64,000 nucleotides of DNA, taken from the NCBI GenBank assembly GCA_963827545.1, contig CAWHBI010000046.1, positions 154,874 through 218,873 on the forward strand. Reading direction: 5' to 3'. The notes beneath the pieces were generated by a model, which worked only from the letters and a program-made list of their open reading frames with translations, made no database searches and had not been told where the DNA came from. The DNA is from AWTP1-13 sp963827545 (GTDB lineage: Bacteria > Pseudomonadota > Alphaproteobacteria > Rhizobiales > Hyphomicrobiaceae). Within the stretch, counting starts at the first letter, position 1. The number at the start of each line of letters is the position of its first letter. Position numbers and translations under genes: made by a program. Of the stretch, positions 9,328 to 17,950 are shown in pieces.

Positions 9328-12300
9328 CTAAGCACCCGGCCGGCCGGTTTTGCGCGGGCGGCCGCGGCGGTGCGCCTTCTTCTCGGTCTTGTCGAAGAAC
9401 TCGGTGGTCTTGACCGGCGGCTTGGTGGGAGGCGCCTTGCCGGCGACCGGCAGGCCGCGCTCGGCGTGGGGGCCCATTTCGTCGAGCGTCGGTTTGTGCG
9501 GGCCTTTGACCTGCTCGCCGTAGGCGCCGGCTTTGGCGCGCGGGTCGACGTCGGGAGCGCGGGCGGGGATGGGGCGGTTGGAGTGCGACCCCATTTCGTC
9601 GAGGGACGGTTTGCGGATGCGGGAACCGGGCGTGACGGTGGTTTGCGAATAGGTGGGCTGGACGGGCTGGTATTCGCGCTGGATGCGTGAGGATCCCCTC
9701 TCCCCGCTTGCGGGGAGAGGGTTAGGGTGAGGGGCGGACCCAAGCTCGGCCGGAATCTTTTGCCGCCCCTCACCCCGGCCCTCTCCCCGTGAAGTACGGG
9801 GAGAGGGAGAAGCGGGGGCTTTCCCATACTTGCGTTCCCCCGCGAAGGCACCGGCGCGTTCCTCGACGTCGGATTGGCGGGCGAGGGGGTCGTCGGCGAC
9901 GGCGAGCTCGGTCTCGCGCAGGCGCTTGATCTCGTCGCGCAGGCGGGCCGCGGTCTCGAACTCGAGGTCGGCGGCGGCCTCGCGCATCTTCTTTTCCAGG
10001 CCGGCGATGACGGCCTCGAGGTTGTGGCCGATCAGCGGCTTGGCGTCCTCGGCGAGGCCGGTGTCGACGGTGACATGGTCCTGCTCGTAGACCGAGGACA
10101 GCAGGTCTTGGATGTTGTGCTTGATGCTTTCCGGCGTAATGCCGTTGGCCTCGTTCCAGGCGGTCTGCTTCTCGCGGCGGCGCTCGGTCTCGGCGATGGC
10201 CCGCTCCATCGAGCCCGTCATCTGGTCGGCGTAGAGGATGACCTTGCCGTCGACGTTGCGGGCGGCGCGGCCGATGGTCTGGACGAGACTGGTCTCGCTG
10301 CGCAGGAACCCTTCCTTGTCGGCGTCGAGGATCGCCACCAGCGCGCACTCGGGGATGTCGAGGCCCTCGCGCAGCAGGTTGATGCCGATGAGAACGTCGA
10401 AGGCGCCGAGGCGCAGATCGCGGATGATCTCGATGCGCTCCAGGGTCTCGATGTCGGAGTGCATGTAGCGCACGCGGATGCCCTGCTCGTGCATGTACTC
10501 GGTGAGGTCTTCCGCCATGCGCTTGGTGAGCGTGGTGACCAGCGCGCGGTAGCCCTTGCGGGAAACCTGGTGCACCTCGTCGATAAGGTCGTCGACTTGG
10601 CTCTTGGCGGGGCGCACCTCCACCGGCGGATCGATCAGGCCGGTGGGGCGGATCACCTGCTCGACGAAGCTGCCGCCGGTCTGGTTCAGCTCCCAGCCGC
10701 CGGGCGTGGCCGAGACGTAGGTGGTCTGCGGCCGCATGGCGTCCCACTCCTCGAAGCGCAGCGGGCGGTTGTCCATGCAGGAGGGCAGGCGGAAGCCGTA
10801 TTCGGCGAGCGTGGCCTTGCGCCGGTAGTCGCCGCGGAACATGCCGCCGATCTGCGGCACGGTGACGTGGCTCTCGTCGACGAACACGAGCGCGTTGTCG
10901 GGCAGGTATTCGAACAGGGTGGGCGGCGGCTCGCCCGGCTGGCGTCCCGTGAGATAGCGCGAGTAGTTCTCGATGCCGGCGCAGGAGCCGGTCGCTTCCA
11001 TCATCTCCATGTCGAACACGGTGCGCTGCTCCAGGCGCTGCGCCTCCAGCAGGCGGCCGGAGTTGTAGAGCTCGTTCAGCCGCTCCTTCAGCTCGGCCTT
11101 GATGGACTTGATCGCTTGTTGAAGGGTGGGCTTGGGCGTGACGTAGTGGGAGTTGGAGTAGACCTTGATCAGCTTGAGCTCGTCGGTCTTCTGCCCGGTG
11201 AGCGGATCGAACTCGGTGATGGACTCCACCTCGTCGCCGAACAGCGAGATGCGCCAGGCGCGGTCCTCCAAGTGGGCCGGGAACAGCTCCACGGTGTCGC
11301 CGCGCACGCGGAAGGTGCCGCGGATGAAATTGGCGTCGCTGCGGCGGTAGTGCAGGGCCACCAGGTCGGCCAAGAGCTGGCGCTGCGGGCAGGTTCTCGC
11401 CGGTCTGCACGGTGAAGGTCATGGCCGTGTAGGTCTCGACCGAGCCGATGCCGTAGATGCACGATACCGACGCCACGATGATCACGTCGTCGCGCTCCAG
11501 CAGCGAGCGCGTGGCGGCGTGGCGCATGCGGTCGATCTGCTCGTTCACCGACAATTCCTTCTCGATGTAGGTGTCGGTGCGCGGCACGTAGGCCTCGGGC
11601 TGGTAGTAGTCGTAGTAGGAGACGAAGTACTCCACCGCGTTGTCGGGGAAGAAGCCCTTGAACTCGCCGTAGAGCTGGGCCGCCAGCGTCTTGTTGGGCG
11701 CCAGGATCAGCGCGGGGCGCTGGGTGCGCTCGATCACCTGCGCCATGGTGAAGGTCTTGCCCGAGCCGGTGACGCCGAGCAGCACCTGATTTCTTTCGAG
11801 CTGAGCCACTCCGTCCACCAGCTCTTGGATGGCGGACGGCTGATCGCCCTTGGGCTCGTACTCCGACTCGATCCTGAAGGCGATGCCGCCCTCGGACTTC
11901 TCCGGCCGCGGCGGCCGGTGCGGCATGAACGCCGGCATGCTGCCCGACACCAGCGGGTGCCCGGCGATCATCGGCTGCTCGGCCAGCACCGCCCGCGCAC
12001 GCTCGGAGCGCTCGTGCGGGCGGGCGAGGATGGCATTGAGCGACGCCGTCATGCTCTCGATGCTGCGCGACGGCGGGCCGACCTGGCGGAGGGCGGGGAG
12101 GGTGGATAGTCCCCTCTCCCCGTCCTTCACGGGGAGAGGGCTAGGGTGAGGGGCAGAGGCTTGCTCCGGCGCCTGTGGCTGCCCCTCACCCCGACCCTCT
12201 CCCCGCAGGCGGGGAGAGGGGGGCGCGGGCAGGAACGGCGCGCTGGCCTCCGCGAAGCCCCTGGACGAGCGCTTCGTCTCCGGCGTGCCGGCGGCGCCCT

Positions 12301-12406
12301 CCATGGGCGGCGGGGGCGGCTTGCCGGACTTGCCGCGGGAGGGGCGGGGGCGGGGGGTCGTGTCGGAGACACGCGCTTTTGATGTGTCACGGGGAGGGCG
12401 GGGCAT
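9328..12406 (-). CDS. uvrB: Excinuclease ABC subunit B, extended, one frameshift
   Basis: UvrB loads damage onto the UvrABC excinuclease. Walker A is LLGVTGSGKTFTMAQVIE; the helicase core, the beta-hairpin region (VEYFVSYYDYYQPEAY), motif VI (QTIGRAARNVDGK) and the C-terminal UvrC-binding coil (LEKKMREAAADLEFETAARLR within it) are all present. One extra base near 11388 breaks the frame just after FTVQTGENLP; the continuation is LADLVALHYRR, so the total length is 3n+1. At roughly 1025 codons it is far longer than the usual 660-720: about 170 residues precede the core and about 150 follow it. Both tails contain translated palindromic repeats, and the C-terminus ends in an AT-hook-like RRGRPRKTGRPGA. 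Confidence 0.93.
9695..9808. repeat. Palindromic repeat R1 inside uvrB (C-terminal tail)
   Basis: Two facing hairpins, CCCCTCTCCCCGCTTGCGGG and its GGAGAGG arm, then, after about 45 bp, CCCCTCACCCCGGCCCTCTC with its arm. Both read through in the uvrB frame as proline/glycine/arginine-rich peptide (PSPRTSRGEGRGEG ... HPNPLPASGERG). The same family occurs at 12111-12221, 14545-14585 and 25827-25969. Confidence 0.85.
12111..12221. repeat. Palindromic repeat R1 inside uvrB (N-terminal tail)
   Basis: A second composite of two facing hairpins (CCCCTCTCCCCGTCC...GGGGAGAGG and CCCCTCACCCCGACCCTCTC...GGGGAGAGGGG) about 40 bp apart. It is translated in frame in the N-terminal extension as PPSPRLRGEGRGEG ... 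HPSPLPVKDGERG. It has the same architecture and length as the copy at 9695-9808. Confidence 0.85.
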
Positions 12407-12502
12407 GGGGGAGATATATGGCGTGGGGCGGGGGCGGGGGCAACTGGGGCTAGATTAGCTACGGTCTGTTACTGTGACCGACGGAGCGCGCACATGCATC
12501 TT

Positions 12503-12596
12503 ATACGGCATTCCGTATGCTTCGGGCTATACGCCATACCGTATAATCCAAGCCATACGCGAATCCGTATATTGCAAACTATACGGATTCGCGTAT
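12503..12596. promoter_or_regulatory. Four phased operators of hipBA
   Basis: Four sites of the form ATACG-N6-CGTAT start at 12503, 12529, 12555 and 12581, so the spacing is exactly 26 bp each time. Two of them extend to TATACG-N6-CGTATA. Sites three and four are exact reverse complements of each other. The last site ends 21 bp before the hipB ATG. By analogy with the four operators of the Escherichia coli hipBA promoter (TATCC-N8-GGATA), these are the likely HipB binding sites for autorepression; this role is inferred. Confidence 0.85.
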
Positions 12597-12617
12597 ATTG
12601 CTTCCGAGAGGTGTGGA

Positions 12618-12932
12618 ATGCGCATTCGAACAGCCAAGGACCTTGGGGCTGCCATACGGCAAGCGCGTACGCGTCGCGGTATGTCGCAGGCCACTTTGGC
12701 GGCAACACTTGGAATCAGTCAACCTCGCATCTCGGACATTGAGAGCGGCTCCACTGGAGTTCGGTTGGGAGTGATTTTCAGAATTCTTGCCGCCCTTGAC
12801 CTGACGATCGTTCTCGCAAACGCGTTCCACCCATCACGTACGAAGTCGCGCGCACCAAAGACAGACCCCGAACTGATTGATCTTGACGCAATTGCGGACA
12901 CCGGGCTCGATCCATGGCAGACCAAATCCTGA
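12618..12932 (+). CDS. hipB: HipB-like XRE-family antitoxin/repressor
   Basis: A 104-residue protein. The Cro/CI helix-turn-helix is LGAAIRQARTRRGMSQATLA continuing to TLGISQPRISDIESG (residues about 9-45), followed by a dimerisation helix (VIFRILAALDLTIVLA). It should bind the operators just upstream and neutralise the HipA kinase. It overlaps hipA by 19 bases, which indicates translational coupling. The ATG at 12618 has GAGAGGTG upstream. Base composition is clearly less GC-rich than the flanking chromosome, as in hipA. Confidence 0.88.
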   Translation: MRIRTAKDLGAAIRQARTRRGMSQATLAATLGISQPRISDIESGSTGVRLGVIFRILAALDLTIVLANAFHPSRTKSRAPKTDPELIDLDAIADTGLDPWQTKS

Positions 12933-14197
12933 GCGTTGTGCTCGCCGGCCATCCCGCTGGAGTGATCACCCGTCGCCAAGGCGGGCGCCATAGGTTTGAA
13001 TACTCAAAATCCTGGCAGCACAATTCACGAGCAATACCACTCTCGTATTCGATTCCCCTCCAGCAAGACGTGCACGGCACGCGCGTCGTGACTGACTTCA
13101 TGTGGGGCCTGCTACCAGACAACGAAAATACCCTTCGTCGGTGGGGGACAAGATACAAAGTGTCTCCCCACAGCCCATTTGCCCTTCTCGCCGCCATAGG
13201 CGAGGACTGCCCCGGAGCCGTTCAAATCGTTCATCCCGACGTCGACCTGAAAAAACGTGAAAGAGTCAAATGGCTGAAGAAAGGGGAGCTTGAGCGGAGA
13301 ATAATCATGCTGAAAAATGACGCTGGCGCCGGCCGCCTGGAAAGCGACACCGGACAATTCAGCTTGGCCGGCTCTCAAGAAAAGACCGCTCTCTATCGAG
13401 TCAACAATAGATGGGGCATCCCACAGGGGCGCACACCAACGACTCATATCCTCAAGCCCGAAACTGGCCGAGTGGCGCATATTGCAGCGAACGAGCACTT
13501 TTGCTTGCAGCTCGCACGTGCGTCCAACATGCCCGCGGCGGTTGCTGAAGTGCAGGTTATTGCAGGCATCCCAGTGATCATCATCGAAAGATTTGATAGA
13601 GTTCGATCTGGCAGTTCGGTTCGTCGGGTGCACCAAGAGGATATGTGTCAGGCTCTCGCGAATCGTGCCAAGTACCAGCAGGAAGGCGGCCCAGGAATCT
13701 ACTCGATCATGGAGCTCCTCCAATTCTCAGACAATCCCGAGGTCGACCGGAACCGGTTTATGCGCGCCCAGGCGTTCAACTATATCATTGCGGGAACCGA
13801 TGCGCATGCCCGCAACTATTCAATCGTCTACGCTCCCGGCGGAGCATTTCGCCTAGCACCTCTGTACGATGTCATCAGTGATTTGCCCTACATCAAGGGG
13901 CGCGGCGCTAAATCTGCCCTGGCAATGACGATAGGCGGGAAACGGGTTATCAGTGATATTTTGCCGCGACATTGGGAAAAGCAGGCTAGGTCGGTGCGAT
14001 TTCCAAAGGATCAGATGTTCGGCCATATTAGAGACCTGATAGCGACATTGCCTGGGGCGGCCGACGTTGTAAGGGATCGGCTTGTCAAGCAGGACCTCAA
14101 GTCCCCGGTGATCCACCAGCTTGCTGAGACTGTCGCACATCGATGCGCCTTCTTGGCGAAGTACTATGGTGCCGAAGTGGCCAAAGTGGCGGCATAG
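12914..14197 (+). CDS. hipA: HipA-family serine/threonine kinase toxin
   Basis: A 427-residue protein of the HipA family, whose members phosphorylate aminoacyl-tRNA synthetases or other targets and slow growth. The N-terminal couple_HipA domain covers roughly residues 1-110 (FMWGLLPDNENTLRRW). The kinase core has SLAGSQEKTALYR (residues about 152-164), HILKPE (lysine of the active site), the catalytic loop GTDAHARNYSIVY (about 299) and the metal-binding PLYDVIS (about 319). All key residues are present, so the toxin looks active. The frame is intact, unlike many neighbours. Confidence 0.92.
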   Translation: MADQILSVVLAGHPAGVITRRQGGRHRFEYSKSWQHNSRAIPLSYSIPLQQDVHGTRVVTDFMWGLLPDNENTLRRWGTRYKVSPHSPFALLAAIGEDCPGAVQIVHPDVDLKKRERVKWLKKGELERRIIMLKNDAGAGRLESDTGQFSLAGSQEKTALYRVNNRWGIPQGRTPTTHILKPETGRVAHIAANEHFCLQLARASNMPAAVAEVQVIAGIPVIIIERFDRVRSGSSVRRVHQEDMCQALANRAKYQQEGGPGIYSIMELLQFSDNPEVDRNRFMRAQAFNYIIAGTDAHARNYSIVYAPGGAFRLAPLYDVISDLPYIKGRGAKSALAMTIGGKRVISDILPRHWEKQARSVRFPKDQMFGHIRDLIATLPGAADVVRDRLVKQDLKSPVIHQLAETVAHRCAFLAKYYGAEVAKVAA

Positions 14198-14616
14198 GCA
14201 CCAGTCCCGTCAGTCTGCGGCGATGAGGCTGAAGTGCGTGGCCGCTGCTTGGCCCGGCCTTCGCCCGACCAACCGCCGACCATCTCCTCGCTTGCGGGGA
14301 AGGGAGATGCGCGGGGCGCGCCTTCTAGCGTCATTCCCGTCGTGTCGGAGACGCGCTTTCAGCACGATGGCGGGAACCCAGTGCACCGCGCGGCAAGGGA
14401 GTGCTTTCGGCCAAACCGCGACCTAGCTACGGGCGGCTGTCTCCGGACCCAGCGGATAGGTGGCGGCAAGACTTCGACCGCACTTTTGTTGCCAAGTGGC
14501 CTGGGTCCCCGCCTTCGCGGGGATGACGTTGGAGTGTGGGGCCGCCCCTCACCCCGACCCTCTCCCCGCAAGCGGGGAGAGGGGGACCCGTGCGGGGCGC
14601 GTTTTCCCCGAGAGCG
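14198..14616. repeat. Gene-free gap filled by palindromic repeats
   Basis: About 420 bases between convergent hipA and the GFA gene hold an R2-type pair, GTCATTCCCGTCGTGTCGGA with GCGGGAACCCAG (14330-14382) facing CTGGGTCCCCGCCTTCGCGG ending GGATGACG (14498-14528). Then comes a single R1 hairpin, CCCCTCACCCCGACCCTCTC with its GGGGAGAGGG arm (14545-14585). I see no coding sequence. One of these hairpins may end hipBA transcription. Confidence 0.75.
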
Positions 14617-15027
14617 TCAGCCCTGCTTTGCTGCGCGCTTCGTCGATGGATCGGATGGCGGCGGCACCCAGGGGTGGCGGCATTCCTCCCATACGGAGAC
14701 CGTGGGTGCGGGGAAATTCGGGTCGGCGAAGGTGCCGATGGCGACGGCGATGAAGCCGGGGAAGCCTTCGCTCGTCCAGTAGACGGTGGAGCCGCAGACG
14801 GGGCAGAAGTGGAAGGTCAGCGCGTTGCCGCTGTCGGAGGAGCGGGTCCACTCGGTGGCCTTGCCGGCGAAGGTGATCTGCTCGCGGGGGAAGCGGGCCT
14901 GGTTGCTGATCACGGCGCCGGTGCGGCGCTGGCATTCGAGGCAGTGGCACATCGATATGCGCACCGGCTCGCCTTCGATGGTGAGGTGGAGCTGGCCGCA
15001 GTTGCAGGCGGCGTGGCGGGTGGTCAT
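14617..15027 (-). CDS. GFA/CENP-V family zinc-binding protein
   Basis: A 136-residue protein of the glutathione-dependent formaldehyde-activating enzyme (GFA) family. Zinc ligands appear in the usual order: CNCGQ (residues about 8-11), MCHCLECQRRTG (about 27-36) and FCPVCGSTVYW (about 75-81). The ATG at 15027 gives MTTRHAACNCGQ; the frame runs open upstream to 15111 through a repeat and without homology. Most members have no proven enzyme activity, so the name describes fold only. It stands alone between repeats. Confidence 0.88.
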   Translation of the reverse strand: MTTRHAACNCGQLHLTIEGEPVRISMCHCLECQRRTGAVISNQARFPREQITFAGKATEWTRSSDSGNALTFHFCPVCGSTVYWTSEGFPGFIAVAIGTFADPNFPAPTVSVWEECRHPWVPPPSDPSTKRAAKQG

Positions 15028-15073
15028 GGGTCGGCTCCGCGGGTGATCGATGTGGCGGCAGTGTAGCGCGTTT

Positions 15074-15155
15074 CGTAGGGCGCAATAGCGGAGCGTATTG
15101 CGCCGTTGCAACCGTAGATCGGCGCAATGCGGCTGACGCCTTATTGCGCCCTACG
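15074..15155. repeat. Inverted repeat overlapping a stop codon
   Basis: CGTAGGGCGCAATA (15074-15087) is an exact inverted match to TATTGCGCCCTACG (15142-15155). Between them is a second internal pair around TATTGCGCCG / CGGCGCAAT. The right arm contains the stop codon (15151-15153) of the molybdopterin-binding subunit gene. The repeat can form a terminator-like hairpin but has no T-run. Confidence 0.75.
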
Positions 15156-17451
15156 ATTCCACCGCCCGCCCCGCGGCGACCAGGGCGGCGTGGACGCGGT
15201 GGGGGAGGGCGGGGACCTGGCGCAGGGTGACGCCGGTGGCGTGGCGGATGGCGCCCAAAATGGCGGGGGCGGTGGGGATGAGGGCCGGCTCGCCGATGCC
15301 CTTGGCGCCGTAGGGGCCGAGGGGCTCGCGGTCCTCGATCAGAATAATGTCGATGTCGGGCATGTCGCCGAAGGTGGGGATCAGATAATCGTGCAGGTTC
15401 TCGGTGCGGCCGGGAATGAACTCCTCCATCAGTGCGAGGCCGAGCCCTTGCGCGATGCCGCCGTGGATCTGGCCCTCCACCAGCGTCGGGTTGACGGCAC
15501 GTCCGACGTCGTGGGCGGCAACGATCTTGCGCACCTTGACGGTGCCGAGGCCGAGGTCGACGTCGACGGCGGCGATCTGGGCGGCGAAGCCGTAGGTGGC
15601 ATAGGGGATGCCCTGGCCTTGCGCGTCGAGAGGGGTGGTGGGCGGGTCGAAGGTGGCGACGGCCTCGAGCACGATGCCTTGGCCCAGGTCGGGAAGATGG
15701 GCGAGATCGACCACCGTCTGCTGGCCGCCGTCGGAGACGATGAGGCGCGGTCCATCGAGATCGAAGCGAGCGTTGGGTCCAGCGTTGGTGAGGCGGAGAA
15801 TTTTCGCCCGCAGCGCCTCGCCGGCCAGTTGCGCGGCCTTGCCCGAGACGAAGGTCTGGCGCGAAGCGGAGGTCTTGCCGGCGTCGAAGGTGAGATCGGT
15901 GTCGCCGACGATGAGCCGGAACGCGGAGACCGGCAGGCCCAGGGCGTCGGCGGCGATCTGGGTGAGAACGGTGGTGGAGCCCTGGCCGATGTCGACGGCG
16001 CCGTTCCAGAAGGTGAGGCTGCCATCGGCGCTGAACGTGAGGCGCATGGTGGACGGATTGGAAATGCCGGTGTTGCCGATGCCGTACCACATGCAGCCGA
16101 TGCCGATGCCGCGGCGCCGAGTGCGGGCGCGGGCGTTGTAAGTGGCGGCTTCGGCGAGCAAGGTGTGCCAGCGCGGCCCGAGCGCTTCCAGGCACGCGGG
16201 CAACCCGGCGCTCGCTTCCAGCACATGGCCGGTGTGCGTCGCATCGCCGGCCCGCAGCGCGTTGATGCGGCGGAACTCGAGGCGGTCGATGCCGGCCTTT
16301 TCCGCGAGATCGTCGAGCAGGCATTCGTGCGCAATGGCAGCCTGCGGCACGCCGAAGCCGCGGAAGGCGCCGGCGGGCGTGTCGTTGGTGAAAATGGCGC
16401 GGGCGCGATTGCGCACATGCGGCACGCGATAGGGACCGGCGGCGTGCACCGGCACCCGGCCGGCGACCGTCGGCCCCCAGGAGGCGTAGGCGCCAGTGTT
16501 GAAGTCGGCGTCGGATTGATAGCTGAGGAGGCGGCCGGCGGAGTCGCAGCTGGCGCGGGCCCGGATCGCGGCAGGGTGGCGCTTGGTGGTCGCGGTCATG
16601 GATTCGATGCGCTCGTAGACTGAGCGCACGGGATGATTCAAGTGCCAGGCGGCGACGGCCAGCATCGGCTGAATGGAGACGTCGAGCTTGCCGCCGAAGC
16701 CGCCGCCGCAGGCCGAAGGGATGATTCGCACGCTTTCGGCGGGCAGGCCCAGAACGCGGGCGACCTCGTCGCGATCCATCATCGGCGCCTGCGTGCAGGC
16801 GGTGACCTCGACGCGGTCGCCGACCCGCTGCACCCAGCCGGCTTCCGGCTCGATGTAAGCGTGCTCGACGAACGAGGTCTCGAAGCTGCCCTCCGCCACA
16901 TGCGCCGCCTGCAATTGTGCGCTGTCGGGATCGCCGGTTTCGACCAGGCCGCGGGTCAAAATGTTGTCCGGCTTGTCGGCGTGGATGGCCGGGGCACCTT
17001 CGGCAAGCGCAGCGGCAATGCCGTGCAGCGCCGGCAGCGGCTCCCAGGCAATCGGCAACTCGGCGGCGTCGACCGCCTCTATCCCCGCGCTGGTGCCGAC
17101 GAGCGCCAGAACCGGCTCGCCCCGGTGGCGCACGTGGGCCTGCGCGAACACCGGCTGGTCCTTGAGGTGGGGATAGATGCCGAACGAATTCTCGCCCGGC
17201 ACATCGGCGGCCGTGAAGACGCGGAGGATGCCGGGATGGCGCTCAAGGAAGGGGCCGAGATCGCCGATCGTGAACCTGGCGTGGGCATGCGGCGAGCGGA
17301 CCGCCTTCAGCCAGTGGGAACCGGAGGGGGCGCCGTCATCGCCGTAGCGGGCTTCGCCCGTCATCTTGGGCAGGCCGTCGAGACGCGCCACGCTGGCACC
17401 CACGTTGGCACCACATGGTGCCTCACATGAGGCTGCGGTGGCGTTAACCAC
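15151..17451 (-). CDS. Xanthine dehydrogenase-family molybdopterin-binding subunit
   Basis: A 766-residue large subunit of a molybdenum hydroxylase. It has the family blocks GEARYGDD, SACGGGFGGK, GAFRGFGVPQ and the catalytic-glutamate loop GAKGIGEPALIPTAPAILGA. The CO dehydrogenase active-site loop AYRCSFR is absent and GAFRGFG stands in its place, so this is not a CO dehydrogenase. The substrate, probably an aldehyde or N-heterocycle, is not decided. It starts with GTG at 17451, overlapping the end of the 2Fe-2S gene by eight bases; it is the last gene of a three-gene operon. The frame is intact. Confidence 0.92.
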   Translation of the reverse strand: MVNATAASCEAPCGANVGASVARLDGLPKMTGEARYGDDGAPSGSHWLKAVRSPHAHARFTIGDLGPFLERHPGILRVFTAADVPGENSFGIYPHLKDQPVFAQAHVRHRGEPVLALVGTSAGIEAVDAAELPIAWEPLPALHGIAAALAEGAPAIHADKPDNILTRGLVETGDPDSAQLQAAHVAEGSFETSFVEHAYIEPEAGWVQRVGDRVEVTACTQAPMMDRDEVARVLGLPAESVRIIPSACGGGFGGKLDVSIQPMLAVAAWHLNHPVRSVYERIESMTATTKRHPAAIRARASCDSAGRLLSYQSDADFNTGAYASWGPTVAGRVPVHAAGPYRVPHVRNRARAIFTNDTPAGAFRGFGVPQAAIAHECLLDDLAEKAGIDRLEFRRINALRAGDATHTGHVLEASAGLPACLEALGPRWHTLLAEAATYNARARTRRRGIGIGCMWYGIGNTGISNPSTMRLTFSADGSLTFWNGAVDIGQGSTTVLTQIAADALGLPVSAFRLIVGDTDLTFDAGKTSASRQTFVSGKAAQLAGEALRAKILRLTNAGPNARFDLDGPRLIVSDGGQQTVVDLAHLPDLGQGIVLEAVATFDPPTTPLDAQGQGIPYATYGFAAQIAAVDVDLGLGTVKVRKIVAAHDVGRAVNPTLVEGQIHGGIAQGLGLALMEEFIPGRTENLHDYLIPTFGDMPDIDIILIEDREPLGPYGAKGIGEPALIPTAPAILGAIRHATGVTLRQVPALPHRVHAALVAAGRAVES

Positions 17452-17950
17452 GTTTTCCGCGCCGGACTAACGTGCGGCCTGCGTCGAGGACGGCATCGAC
17501 GATCTTGAGGTATCCCGTGCAGCGGCACAACACCCCGCCCAGCGCATCCATGACCGTTTGCCGGTCCGGATCGGGCTGGCGCTGCAGCAGCTCAAAGGCA
17601 GCCATCAGCATGCCCGGCGTGCAGATGCCGCACTGGGCCGCGTCGTGCCTGTGGAACGCCGCCTGCAGGGCCCGCCCGACCGGTTCATCGGCCATCCCCT
17701 CGATGGTGGCGATGGATCGGCCGTGCGCCTGCGCCGCGGACACCATGCAGGCACACGCCTGGGCACCATCGATGAGCACCGTGCAGGCTCCGCAGTCGCC
17801 CGCGTTGCATCCCACCTTGGTGCCCGTGAGCCCCAGGCCACGGCGCACGAGATCGGACAGGCGCTCGCCGGGCGCGCATGCCAGGCGCACCGCGGCGCCG
17901 TTCAGGGTGAACGCCAGTGGCGCATGCGCGATCGTCACCGTCTCGTTCAT
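17444..17950 (-). CDS. 2Fe-2S subunit of the molybdenum hydroxylase
   Basis: A 168-residue electron-transfer subunit with two clusters. The plant-type ferredoxin site is KVGCNAGDCGACTVLIDG with the fourth cysteine in ACAC (residues about 46-70). The second, all-helical site is AQCGICTPGMLMAA with GVLCRCTGYLKIV (residues about 104-150). Electrons pass from the molybdenum centre to the FAD subunit. The ATG at 17950 overlaps the stop of the FAD-subunit gene as ATGA, so the operon is translationally coupled. Confidence 0.93.
   Translation of the reverse strand: MNETVTIAHAPLAFTLNGAAVRLACAPGERLSDLVRRGLGLTGTKVGCNAGDCGACTVLIDGAQACACMVSAAQAHGRSIATIEGMADEPVGRALQAAFHRHDAAQCGICTPGMLMAAFELLQRQPDPDRQTVMDALGGVLCRCTGYLKIVDAVLDAGRTLVRRGKRG

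Noticed and set aside
9874..11415. 513-codon open frame on the plus strand
   Set aside because: It is the antisense of the uvrB core, with no family motifs; GC-rich codon bias leaves this frame open.
15127..16623. 498-codon open frame on the plus strand
   Set aside because: Antisense of the molybdopterin-binding subunit, composed of GC-rich low-information peptide.
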